Below are positions 1-10,513 of a stretch of 64,000 nt of DNA, piece after piece. How positions within the stretch are numbered: position 1 is the stretch's first letter; the number at the start of each line of letters is the position of its first letter. The stretch is from Beta vulgaris subsp. vulgaris (Eukaryota > Streptophyta > Magnoliopsida > Caryophyllales > Amaranthaceae). A program made the position numbers and the translations under genes. The notes under the pieces were generated by a model, which worked only from the letters and a program-made list of their open reading frames with translations, was not told where the DNA came from and did no database searches. The stretch lies in contig NC_079205.1 in the NCBI RefSeq assembly GCF_026745355.1, forward strand, positions 58,828,593 through 58,892,592, given 5' to 3'.

Positions 1-2135
1 GGAAACTTGTTTTCTGGAGAAATTCCACCAGAGTTGGGTAGGTTATCAAGCCTGCAAATTGGTCTGAATATTAGCTACAATAATCTATCAGGGAAAATCC
101 CATCTGAGCTGGGGAATCTAGCATTACTTGAATATCTCTACATCAACAACAACCAGTTAGTTGGTCAAATTCCTAGCTCATTCCAGGGACTATCAAGCTT
201 ACTAGGATGCAACTTTTCTTACAACGACCTCAGTGGTCCAATACCTACACTGCCTGCTTCTCAGGGTGTAACTCTTTCCAGTTTTGCCGGTAACAAGGGT
301 CTGTGCGGTGGTCCCCTTGGTGCTTGCAGCAACTTTGACTCTCCACTCTCTCTTCCTGAAAATGGAAAGGGAAGTTTCCGTCGTGGTAAAATTATTGCTA
401 TAAGTTGTGCTGTTATAGGTGGTGTTTCTCTTTTCTTCATCGTGGTGATTTTATACTTGATGACTCGCCCAGTTGACATAGTTACTCCACTGCAAGATAG
501 TAAGTCGTTCAATGATCTAGCTTCAGATATGTACTTCTTTCCAAAGGAAGGATTCACTTTTGAAGACCTTATTACAGCCACTGATGATTTTGATGGGAGG
601 TTTGTGATCGGTAGTGGAGCTTGTGGTACAGTGTACAAAGCAGTTTTGCCTTCTGGTGTAACTTTTGCTGTAAAAAAGGTGGCTTCTAATAAGGAAGACG
701 AAAGCATCAATGATAGCTTTAGGACTGAAATAACAACTTTAGGGAAAATAAGGCATCGGAATATTGTAAAGTTGCATGGCTTCTACTTTCATGAGGGTGC
801 CAATGTCCTTCTTTATGAGTTCATGCCAAGGGGTAGTCTTGGAGAGCTTCTTCATGGGCAATCTTGTAATCTTGACTGGCAAACACGGTTTCTCATTGCC
901 TTTGGAGCTGCACAAGGCCTCTCGTATTTGCACCATGATTGTAAGCCTCAAATTGTTCATCGCGATATCAAATCCAACAACATACTACTAGATGAAAATT
1001 TCGAGTCTCATGTTGGAGATTTTGGCTTGGCGAAAGTAATTGACATGCCATTTTCTAAGTCGGTTTCTGCTGTTGCTGGTTCATATGGATACATTGCTCC
1101 TGGTATGTTCATTTCTCCACTATTTACTTTTAGTTGCATAACATTTAGTTACATGTGTTGTATGATCTTAATAGCTATTGTTTGTTCAAAGAAGCTATTT
1201 AATCATGATAATGACAAGATACTTGAGCCGAAGATAAAAGCTAAAGATAACATATAAATTGCTAAGAGACTAGAAAGTTATGTATATTAGTAAAGAATCT
1301 GCTTCACTGCATTAAGGATAGGTGACTAAAGCTTCCTTTTTGTCTTGTAAAATCCATATATTGGTTACTTGAGGCTATACACTTTTACTTTGATCAAAGT
1401 TGATCTTTTGGATCTTGAGCCTTTGGCTGTGTTCCTTTAACCAAAAGGTAACTACAAGGAAACGTAAGTTCCAATAAGTTCAAATAAGGGCTGCGCGAGT
1501 TTGATTCACAGCTGAAATAAATTTTGAGATAAGTTCAATGTAGTTCCTAAAACTGCAGATAATTTCAACTGTTCAACAAGTTCAGATTAGTGTTTTTCAC
1601 GTGAAAAGAATGAAACTTATCAGTCCAAAACGCTATTCTGTGCTATTAGTGTGCTACCACTTTGTTTGCTGTCTCAATCGTGTTTTTAAATGTATATTCA
1701 TGCATTTGTTCTCATGTTTGCTGATGTAAATATTGTTTCTTTTGGATTACAGAATATGCATACACCATGAAAATCACCGAAAAATGTGACATATATAGTT
1801 ACGGGGTGGTAATGCTGGAGTTGTTGACAGGAAAAACACCCGTACAGCCAGTAGACGAAGGGGGTGATCTTGTTTCATGGGTCAGAAACTACATCAAGAA
1901 GAACGCGTTATCAAGTGGTATTTTTGACACTAGATTAAACTTACAAAATGAGAGCATTGTTGCTCATATGACCATGGTCTTAAAAATTGCTTTGTTGTGT
2001 ACTAGTATGTCTCCTCATGATCGCCCCACAATGCGGGCTGTCGTGTCGATGCTCATTGATTCTAATCAACAGGAAGGCCACTATAATCTCTTCCCAAGTA
2101 GGGATGTGAGTTATAAAGATGAGCCATTACAGTAG
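1..2135 (+). CDS. LRR receptor-like kinase, C-terminal part (5' end outside window)
   Basis: Plasma-membrane receptor kinase with an extracellular LRR domain and a cytoplasmic Ser/Thr kinase. Coding exons are 1-1102 and 1753-2135, joined through a GT-AG phase-1 intron. The split codon restores Glu in GSYGYIAPEY. The visible part is 494 aa. Residues 1 to about 80 hold the last LRRs (GEIPPELG, GKIPSELGNL). A membrane segment lies at about 130-153. The kinase starts near 197 with a glycine loop GSGACGTVYKA, ATP-binding Lys225 (AVKK), HRDIKSNN with Asp322, and DFG at 340, so it is an RD kinase with complete catalytic motifs. It ends with a typical subdomain XI (HDRPTMRAVV). It most resembles LRR subfamily XI members of the At2g33170/At5g63930/At1g17230 type; this is family recognition, and the ligand is unknown. 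Reading through the intron would give a shorter product ending at 1257, which is probably not real. Confidence 0.93.
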
Positions 2136-2800
2136 TTTTTGAATTTTTTTTTTGTTCAGATTCTCTTTTGTATCTATGAAATCAATAGTAGTTATAGGCT
2201 TTTAGCAGGGAAGTATATCTTTGTATCATTGACAATAAGCGGCTTAAGCTATATATAAAGCTTGTATATATATGAAATAATGAGGTTCATATTGCTTGAA
2301 GATTCAGCTTTTTGACAAAGTGACATAATCTCAATCCTTTCCCTTCTGGCTCCTGTCTTTTTTTCATGTTCTGTTTCATATTTTCACAATGTTACCTGAT
2401 TCCCCGCGAAGTGCGAATTGAGAAAAGCGAATTATGGTCGGTTTTGGTTCATTTTTGGCTTATTTTGGACGAATTGGCGAATTAGATAGCGAATTAGGTA
2501 ACACAGAGAAATTTAGCTTTTTGTACTCTAAAAGGATACATGCACTCTTGAATGTCCACATGAAAGAAGTGTTCTTCCACCTCACCTCATGCTCATACTC
2601 TAGATATGAAAGGTTCAATAAACTAAAGATACCTTTTAATCATGTTGAACACCCACTTTTCTACTGGTATATACTCCACCTGTGGGGTTTGCAGAGATTA
2701 AGAGTAGTAATGAAAGTAATAGTATTAAAAGGTTTTGTTATTGGCTAGAAAGAAAGAATAAAGGTAAGAGAAAGTAAAATGATGGGATGAAGGGAGAACA
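2136..2800. other. 3' flank of the receptor kinase with a dispersed repeat fragment
   Basis: AT-rich sequence following the stop codon, probably 3'UTR to about 2300. From about 2400 to 2510 there is a block with repeated GCGAATTA/GAATTGGCGAATTAG words and the phrase GAATTATGGTCGGTTTT. The same phrase occurs in reverse complement near 25530-25575 inside SEC intron 4, so it is a dispersed repeat. The small open frame at 2434-2748 starts inside this repeat and resembles no protein I know. Confidence 0.5.
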
Positions 2801-2809
2801 GTAAATATA

Positions 2810-3088
2810 GAGCTTGTCTTGGCGTCCAACCGTTTGAGTCTCTTAGGGGACTCAAACGGGGGTAATTTGGTCATTTTATGCGTTGGAAGATTTCACGCGC
2901 GTGTGGCTGACATTTGCTTGGTACCAATGCTAGGTTATAATGGTACCATTCTCCGTAAATATTGATACCTTGGTACCAGTCCTGATAACAATTTGATACC
3001 AATGTCAGGTTATAATGGTACCATTGTGTGTTTTTTTGGATGTTTGAGTCTTTTTTGGACTCAAACAGTTGGTTACCAAGCCTTTCTC
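2810..3088. mobile_element. Mutator-like MITE with 31-bp terminal inverted repeats
   Basis: The element starts GAG and ends CTC. Its first 31 bases match the reverse complement of its last 31 at 24 positions, including CTTGG, CCAAC and GTTTGAGTC. It is flanked by GTAAATATA (2801-2809) and ATAAATATA (3089-3097), a 9-bp duplication with one mismatch, as expected for Mutator-type transposons. The interior repeats words such as GGTACCATT and GGTTATAATGGTACCA. No coding capacity, so non-autonomous. Confidence 0.72.
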
Positions 3089-3235
3089 ATAAATATATTA
3101 TGAATTCAAAGAACAAGTTCCAAGAAAATTTGGGGTGATGAAGTATAAAAGAGATTTAAGAATAAAAGAGATAGAAAGTGAGATGAAATTATGGAATGAC
3201 GAAAGTAGTTGTCATCGTCAATGACTTAGTTGATA

Positions 3236-4952
3236 TTCCCTCCGTCCCAAATTATTTGCTACATTTGCTATATCACAAAAACTAAGAACGGAGTGGGGAC
3301 CACTGCCATAACAAGAATTAACAAAAAAGCAAATAGGTAAATTGTGGGACCTATGTATTATATATGGAAATCTCTATTACATAAGGGAAGGGGTAGCAAC
3401 AGTGTGCTCTTTTGAACTGACTATTTTGCCCTCTTTCTCTTTCTAAATTACAAAAGGAATCTCAATACCAAAATGGGTGTCAAACAAAGCCACGAGAAAT
3501 TAATTTCAACAATCACTCAGAAAATGAAACTTTACTAATCACTCATAGAATTGAGAAAATCATGTTGTAAAAATCACGCAAATCACTCAAATGATCAGGA
3601 AACTTTACAAAAACTTAAAATTAACTTACCAACTAAAACTAATATACTAGGACGTCAATACATATAAAAAATTCACAAAATTCACTTACAAATCATTGTT
3701 CTCAATAACCATTCACAAATACATACTCACAAAATTACCTATAAATACAAATCTGAGAAAAACATAAGATTTTGACAGTGACATCACACATTCATCCATC
3801 AACGATTTGCGAACTTTCAAACATGTACATAATTCTTTTAATCTTCAGAGTTATTTCACATTAGTTGACTGTTATGTAGTTGAAAAAATGGAGATAATAG
3901 GAATTAGTTGAAAAGGGCTTTTATATAATTAGACTTAAATTTGATTCATTTTCATATAAAATCTGAAAACAAAATGTGTATGAAATTTGATTAATTTATG
4001 ACACTGATGAAATGGTTACAAATTTAGTTCTTTTTTTAAAATTCAATATAAATTTTTGCCCAAAACTTTTGCAAAATATCCATGTTCAGAAATAAATTAA
4101 ATTTTGAAAAACAAAACAATATTAAACCTTTTTGCGAATAACTTTTGCAAAAATCCATTTTCAGAAAAAAAAAATTTACATTAATTTGCGAAATCAGATT
4201 GTGTATGAAAAATTTTAAATTTTATTTCACCTATAATTGAAACTCAAAGTGCTAAAATTTCGAAAAGGAGAAAAATAAAAAATGACCATTTCATGCAAAA
4301 TCATATTGTATATGAAAAACTTAAAATTTCATTTCAAATATAGTTGAAACTCAAAGTGTGAACATTTAGAAAAGGAGAAAAATTAAAATGATGAAATTTT
4401 TAAATATCAATTTGTGAAACCATAATTTAGAAGTTAGACAAGTGAAAAAAATTGAAATTGTCTTATACTTTTCGGTTACAATTTTGGGATCATAGAGAAA
4501 TTGTTGAAATCCATATCAAAAACTATTATAAATTACAAAAATGAATAAAACCAAAAAAAAAGAACATGACGATATTTAGTAAAGAACATCATACTGATTA
4601 TAAAAGAACATGCGCATATAAGACTTGAGAAACAAAAAACTATTCAAAATCACAAAAATGAATAACAACATAAAAAGAACATGAAAGAATCTTATTCACA
4701 AAATAGAGATGAACTTAAATACTAACTTGCATTTTCAATTTGTTTACTACTTAGTATTATGCCTAAAAATATCATCGCACGCATCGCGTGCACAAAAGGC
4801 TAGTATATACAAAAACCAAGGAGGGAGTGATGGTAAATTTGTAAATAAAGTGTGGGACCTATGTACTATATATGAAAAAGTTGCAAATGTAGCAAATAAA
4901 TTGGGACACACCTAAATAGCAAAATGTAGCAAATAAATTGGGACGAAGGGAG
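3236..4952. mobile_element. Stowaway-like MITE split by a Helitron
   Basis: The left end TTCCCTCCGTCCCAA and the right end TTGGGACGAAGGGAG are inverted repeats that extend about 29 bp (ATTTGCTACAT). TA lies on both sides (3234-3235 and 4953-4954). Removing the Helitron at 3371-4803 leaves about 284 bp, a normal Stowaway size. The remaining interior carries the phrase GTGGGACCTATGTA twice, so it may be partly duplicated. Confidence 0.75.
3371..4803 (+). mobile_element. Non-autonomous Helitron (1.43 kb)
   Basis: Begins TCTCTATTACATAAGGG after an A and ends CTAG (4800-4803) before a T, the A|T insertion rule of Helitrons. A GC-rich hairpin, GCACGC-ATC-GCGTGC (4777-4782 paired with 4786-4791), stands 8 nt before the CTAG, as in classical Helitron 3' ends. 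The interior is very AT-rich and non-coding. It contains an imperfect tandem duplication of about 80 bp (about 4199-4277 and 4305-4386, sharing TTGAAACTCAAAGTG and AAAAGGAGAAAAAT). Confidence 0.82.
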
Positions 4953-5007
4953 TACGTGATAATGGTTTATTTGGGTTTATTCATCCTATATTTTTATGAA
5001 TTTTAAA

Positions 5008-5292
5008 ATAAACCGCTACTTTGAGTAGCGGTTTATACACATAAAACGCTATCTAAAGTAGCGGTTTATATATATAAACCGCTACCCCGAGTAGCGGTTT
5101 ACCTAGGCAAAATATTGCAAGCACATATCAAACTTTGAAATTGGGGATTTCAGTAAACCACTATTTGGAGTAGCGGTTTTCATTAATGAACCGCTACTTG
5201 AAGTAGCGGTTTACTGAAATCCCCAACTCCAGAGTTTGATATGTGATTGCAACATTTTGCCCAGGTAAACCGCTACTTGAAGTAGCGGTTTT
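5008..5292. repeat. Array of AAACCGCTACT palindromes within a long hairpin
   Basis: At least six copies of the inverted motif AAACCGCTACT/AGTAGCGGTTT occur, paired as short stem-loops. The first is a perfect 13-bp stem, 5008-5020 with 5024-5036. In addition, 5097-5159 and 5209-5270 form a larger imperfect inverted repeat of about 60 bp. Its arms share CATATCAAACT and GGGGATTTCAGTAAACC and their complements. A transcript across this region would fold into a long double-stranded hairpin. I do not recognise a terminal repeat or target duplication. Confidence 0.8.
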
Positions 5293-5732
5293 ACTTAAGT
5301 AGAAAAAAAAAATTCTCGGGTGTCGTCCTACGTGGACAGTACGCAGGGAATTTTTTATTTTTGGGCATATTTCTGGAATTAAAATCCACTTTTGTATTAT
5401 TCAAGGAAAAAATTCATATTTTTATTCACTGTCATTTTATATTATTGTTATGCTTATTTTTTTGACGAGAAGATTATGCTTTTTTTATGCTTCTTCTTTA
5501 ATTGGTTTTATCTACTTTTTACTTTTGCACAGCTGAGATCTTACTTGGATTTTGGATAAGGTAATGAATTTTATTACTCAAAAGAAATCTCAAAAGGATA
5601 TGATCATGTGTAGTACCTAAAAAGTAAAACCATGTGCCCAAAAAAACAATTAAAATGAACAGAATTTTACAGCAGTAGTCTATGATGAAAATCAGTGGTG
5701 AGTGGCTTTAAACTAAAGAATGAGATAACTCA
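5293..5732. other. AT-rich spacer
   Basis: No coding potential, no clear terminal repeats and no RNA gene seen. It holds T-rich and A-rich tracts between the palindrome array and the SINE. Confidence 0.6.
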
Positions 5733-5944
5733 AGGATAGGAGTTAGCTTAAGTGGGTAGAACACTCCTTCTTGATCAGTTGACCCTTGAGGTTAGGGGTT
5801 CGATCCTTATCCTCACCATTATGCTGGGATATTTCCTTAATATGTTATCCATGCCTTACCAGTCTATATTGGTGTTTCCTACAACGTTGTAGGGGGGTTA
5901 TCCCTTGAGCTACTTAATTTCCAAATAATAATTAAAAAAAAAAA
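5733..5944 (+). mobile_element. tRNA-derived SINE with A-tail
   Basis: An RNA polymerase III A box (TAGCTTAAGTGG, 5744-5755) and a B box (GGTTCGATCC, 5797-5806) lie near the 5' end. A terminal A-run follows at about 5934-5944. The flanks AATGAGATAACTCA (5719-5732) and AATGAGGTCACTCA (5945-5958) match at 12 of 14 bases and look like a target-site duplication. The A and B boxes are about 40 bp apart, as in tRNA genes, but there is no tRNA acceptor stem. Confidence 0.8.
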
Positions 5945-6095
5945 AATGAGGTCACTCACCATGTCAGTCTAAAAAAGATGAAATCATGAATGAAGTCATG
6001 TTGCATTCTACTAGTTATAAAGTATCTTTGAATTAAGAAAGCTCATATGATATGAGAAATGCTAGTTAGGGTGTCCAACTATGAAAAAAAAAACA

Positions 6096-6749
6096 ATGGC
6101 TAATGAAGAAGTGAAGCTTTTTGGGAGATGGGCAAGTCCTTTCAGTCACAGAATTCAAACTGCCCTTAAACTTAAGGGTATCCCATATGAATACATAGAA
6201 GAAGACTTAACAAATAAGAGCCCTCAACTCCTTAAGTACAATCCTATTCACAAAAAGATCCCAGTTTTGGTTCATAATGGTAAACCAATAGTAGAGTCAC
6301 TTATTATCCTTAAATACATTGATGAAACATGGGAATTATTCCCACTTTTGCCTAATGATCCTTGGGAAAAAGCTAATGCCTTATTCTGGGCAATATTTAT
6401 AGATGAGAAACTGTTTCGAGCTCGAAAAATGGCCTTATGGGGTGATGAAAAAGAGAGTAAAGAAGCCATGGAAGAAACATTTGAGTGCTTAAGATGGCTT
6501 GAAAATGAGCTTAAGGTTAAGAAAAGTAAGTTTTTTGGAGGTGAATGTATTGGGTTTGTTGATATAGTTGCTAATGGGATAGGATTTTGGGTTGGGGTGC
6601 AAGAAGAAGTCACAAATAAAAGGATGTTGGTTCAAGAAAGATTTCCTCTTTTGTGGGATTGGGCTCAGGATTTTGTTAGTTGTGATGCTGTAAAGGAATG
6701 TTTACCTCCTAGGGAAAAGTTACTTGCTTTGTACCAAGCTCGTGTTTAA
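6096..6749 (+). CDS. Tau-class glutathione S-transferase
   Basis: Cytosolic enzyme joining glutathione to electrophiles, typically in xenobiotic and stress metabolism. 217 aa, the usual tau length. The N-terminal thioredoxin-like domain (about 5-80) contains WASPFSHR with the expected catalytic Ser14, KKIPVLVHNGKPI and the glutathione-binding ESLIILKYID. The C-terminal helical domain (about 90-210) has FFGGECIGFVDIVANGIGFW and the family ending CLPPREKLLALYQAR. I chose the ATG at 6096 (ACAATGGC context, MANEEVKLFG). An ATG 15 bases upstream adds MKKKT, which is unusual for the family. The reading frame is uninterrupted, whereas tau GST genes usually have one intron near the middle, so it may be an intron-loss or retro-derived copy. 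The active-site motifs look intact. Confidence 0.93.
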   Translation: MANEEVKLFGRWASPFSHRIQTALKLKGIPYEYIEEDLTNKSPQLLKYNPIHKKIPVLVHNGKPIVESLIILKYIDETWELFPLLPNDPWEKANALFWAIFIDEKLFRARKMALWGDEKESKEAMEETFECLRWLENELKVKKSKFFGGECIGFVDIVANGIGFWVGVQEEVTNKRMLVQERFPLLWDWAQDFVSCDAVKECLPPREKLLALYQARV

Positions 6750-7322
6750 GCGGACATTGCTACACATACCCACCGGGTAGACAACCCACTACTAATAGAG
6801 GATTAAAAAGGTATTAATTATGTTGAGTTGGATTTCATTATCACAATCCTCAACAAGTCTTTATTAATGATGGGTAGACAGTTTTTTCCTGTTTAAGCTA
6901 CTTTGTTATTGACGTCAAATATTAAATAACAGTTAATGATTAAGTTAAGCCAAGAATAATCAAGAGTTCTGCAAATGAATGAAAATTATTGAAGCAAAGC
7001 ATGTATGTTTGTTCATATACAATATGTGTTTGTATGTGGACTTTTTCTTTCTCAAATTGTTTACTCCCAAGTTTCTATATTGCTTGATGTTTTACTGAAA
7101 CATCAAGGGATACAGATCATTTACTTAGGAAATGTAATCTTAGGCTTCTTTTAATCAATTAGGGCATCTTTAATAGCAAATAATTATATCATTTAATTTG
7201 ACATGCCACTTCAAATTTCCGAGCAACAACATTCTCTAAGTTATTGTATATTTTTCCAATGGTTTGCTACAATTCATATAGCTTGAATGAGTCTCACTTG
7301 CCAATCAACTTTTCAACCTTTA
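6750..7322. other. 3' flank of the GST gene
   Basis: AT-rich non-coding sequence between the GST stop codon and the Helitron 5' end at 7323. No gene or obvious repeat boundary seen. Confidence 0.55.
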
Positions 7323-7358
7323 TCTATATATATATATAAAACAAGGTTCATTTTGCTT

Positions 7359-7431
7359 ACGTGTCAAGCCAGCATTATTCAATGTTCACTTCGCCCACGT
7401 GTCATGCTACTACTACATCTGCCACGTGTCA
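7359..7431 (+). promoter_or_regulatory. Cluster of three ACGTGTCA (G-box/ABRE-like) motifs
   Basis: ACGTGTCA occurs at 7359-7366, 7397-7404 and 7424-7431; the last two are preceded by CC or GCC to give CACGTGTC. This core is known to be bound by bZIP/ABF and some bHLH factors. The cluster lies just inside the Helitron 5' end and about 0.6 kb downstream of the GST gene. Any regulatory effect is inference. Confidence 0.45.
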
Positions 7432-8796
7432 TTGCCAGATTCGACACTCTATTATATACAAAAATTCTGATGTCACATGGCGTGATAATTTCCTTCCAAA
7501 AAAAACTACCTTGAAATCAAACAATGATATTACTGTGGGAAGTTTTGAACAACTACCTAAATTATAGCTACCGGTCAAATATAATTAAATATTTTTTTAT
7601 TTAAAATTCAAAATTCACCCACCAAGAATTGTTATTATAGTTGCGGAATAATAAAGGTAAAAAATGTTAATTACTCTATTATATAAGATGTTTATGTAAT
7701 CACACCCTAATATAAACTGATTGTCCAGAAAATTAGAATGTGCATTCATCCTAATTTCAATTTCAATTCTAAATTCCTAAATGACAGTTATACTACTAAT
7801 ATATTAAATTAATTTTCACTAACTGTTAAAATTTAGAATCTTGATTTTTTCAATAGGTTTCTCACTCACTAACTGTAATAAATTAGAATATTTTCTATAG
7901 ATTGGCATAGTCACTATTTAATTTCAACCTCATGTCATTGTTTCAAATAATTTGAATTTTGATTCTTCCCACTCACTGTTATCAATTTTAGGAATTATAT
8001 GACTCATTTTAGTATTATAATTATAAGATATAACTAATTGCTAAAAACTACATCAAACATAAAATCATGGAAATTTCATCATAATTAGTCAAAAATCATT
8101 TTTTTAAAAATAAACTTACCAAATAATTCCAACCTATATTGACCCATTTAGAAAATTTCTTCGAACTCCACTCAATCCAACTCCTTCACAGATTTGTGAT
8201 TTTGCATGCGGTCTTTAAATCTTCTTCACTTTGTAGATGGAATGATGTACACCTTGGTTGCATTAAGGGATTATAGTAACCATGCTTCAAATGCAAAGAA
8301 CATAAAGATAATCAAAGGCTTAATTTCTTTACAAACCCACATGCGTGAGTTTTATAATTGTTGTTGTTGCAAAAGTCGATGACTTGAGAAGATAACAATT
8401 CAAGATGTTGGAGTATAATTTTGATTGATAATTTGTGGCTTAAAAAGTATAAAAATGTAGCTACTTATAAATGAGAGATTGTAATTTGATTTGCTTGAAG
8501 GCTCTAGATTTTAGAAGATGAGTAGGCGTATTTTTTGGACTTAATTTTTGGAGGGTTTTGATGGAAAATCAAAGAGGAAGAAGAATGGCTGTTGGTAATG
8601 GATAATTGTTCATAAAAAAAATTTAATATATGGTACATCAATATAAGGAATAGGAAGAAAGAATGCATCTCATTTAAGTTCCCTGAATTATCTGAATACA
8701 AACAATTGTATAAGTTTGCTATAAAGTGTAACAACTTATAAAAAGAGTTGAAAATAAAGTCTGATATCTTATTGTATAAGTTGATATTAAGGTTAT

Positions 8797-10499
8797 TGAT
8801 AAGAGGTTTTTAGTGTGTCGTTAAGGCACTAAGAACCGCTTTCCAAACAATATTTATAGTCCTAACAAGCAATCACTAAGAGAATAGTAAGGGCAAGTCA
8901 AGGGTCGATCCACAGGGAAAATGGGATTGATTAGAGTCTATCAGTCTAGACACCTAATTGAAGGTATTTGGGGTTTGAAAGATGTTTGGTAACAATTAAG
9001 ACTATCTAACAGCTAGAACAAGCAAATATCACGAGTTTAAATATCAAATAAAAGACACTAGAGTTAAGGTTACTAGTATGAATAAGAACGGATGATGATT
9101 GTTAATGCGATTGCAAGCAACAAGACGATTATGCAAGGTTTATTCCCTCTAAATTACTTGAGTCCTCTCTCGAATGGTCCTCAAGAGTAATCATTCAATC
9201 AATCAACTAAATCCTCTCTCGAATGGTCTTTAGTTAATTGATTAGAGATTCAATAAGTTTGGAAAACCCCTAATGAAGGATCCCCTTAATTTCCATCCAA
9301 TATCTTGGTATAGAAATTAAGTTGATTCTTGGGGATGATAAAAGAGTTCAAAATCCGTTTAAGAACTTTGAAATCAAAATACCAAAGTATAGAATGTGAT
9401 CAATATCTATCCTAAGGTCTCAAAACACCAAGATCAATGCATAATTTCTCAATAATCACAATCACATCAACATCATATTAAAACCCTAATTCATACTTTC
9501 ACCCTAACCCTAGATTATGAAACTACTCACTAATCATGGAGTTAAAGCAATTAAACAATAATCTATGACTAATCTAAGGTTAAACATGATTAAAAATATT
9601 AAACAATAGAAATCGCAATTATTAAACTAGAAAATGAAGATCTTAAATAATATGAGAACAAAACAACACCAAGAGAATGAAATAAAAACTAAAACTTTGA
9701 ATTGAATTGAATAAAAAGTACCTTGAATGTAAATCGAATCACAAAACTATGATCTCAATCTCAATTACCAATGAAAACTAATGTTTTCTCTCTAATACAA
9801 AACCCTAAAAATTGTGTGAAAATAGAATAAAGCGTAAGTCTCGAAATAAAACAAAAACTCTTTAATGAAGCCACGAGCTCCTTTTCCGGAAACGACTGGT
9901 GCGGGCGCACCAAATGAGGTCGGCGCACCAAACAGAGGTGCGGGCGCACCAAAATCAGGTGCGGCGCACCTCACCTCTTCGCCTCAAACCGGACAGTTCA
10001 ACTTAAAACGAGCATAACTTCTTCGTTTTATATCCAAATCAAGCTTATGACCAGTCGTTGGAAAGATATCGAAACGAGCTTTCACCTCCAACTGGAATTA
10101 CCTTCATCCGATTTGTTTGAAAGTTATGTCCATTTGAAGTTCTCTCTTCAAGATTTTATTGTGCAATGTGCTCCTTTGTGCGAGCGGATATGGGGAATGG
10201 TGCAAGCGACCATTTATCAATGTGTGCTTTTTTTCATTGCTACCTTTTCCAACTTTACAAATCGTAGCCATCTTAGTAGTTTCACCTATATCAAGAACAT
10301 GGCAAAACAAGGTGAAAGCAAATGTACTAGAAATTCGGTCAAAAATGACTAAAAATCTAGCAAAATATCACTATGATCAAGTATGATCAAGTGAATGAAA
10401 TAGAAGGGAAAGGGAGAATAAAGAGGGAAGAAAGGGGAGAAAGAGGATCAAAATGAGCTAAAAGGAGTCCATAAAGTACGTTTGAAACACACTTATCAA
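8797..10499 (-). repeat. LTR (3' LTR in element orientation)
   Basis: 1703 bp, TG...CA on the plus strand. Collinear with the LTR at 13273-15001; they differ mainly by 1-3-base indels. It contains the GC-rich GGTGCGGGCGCACC repeat block at 9898-9970, in which two of the four units are shortened by missing bases. Confidence 0.93.
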
Positions 10500-10500
10500 A

Positions 10501-10513
10501 CTCCCCCAAGCTT
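10501..10513 (-). promoter_or_regulatory. Polypurine tract of the LTR retrotransposon
   Basis: On the minus strand AAGCTTGGGGGAG stands immediately before the 3' LTR start, the expected place for plus-strand priming. Similar GGGGG tracts recur inside the element at about 11044-11053 and 11918-11930. Confidence 0.75.

Noticed and set aside
2434..2748. 104-aa open frame
   Set aside because: It starts within a dispersed repeat and shows no recognisable domain.
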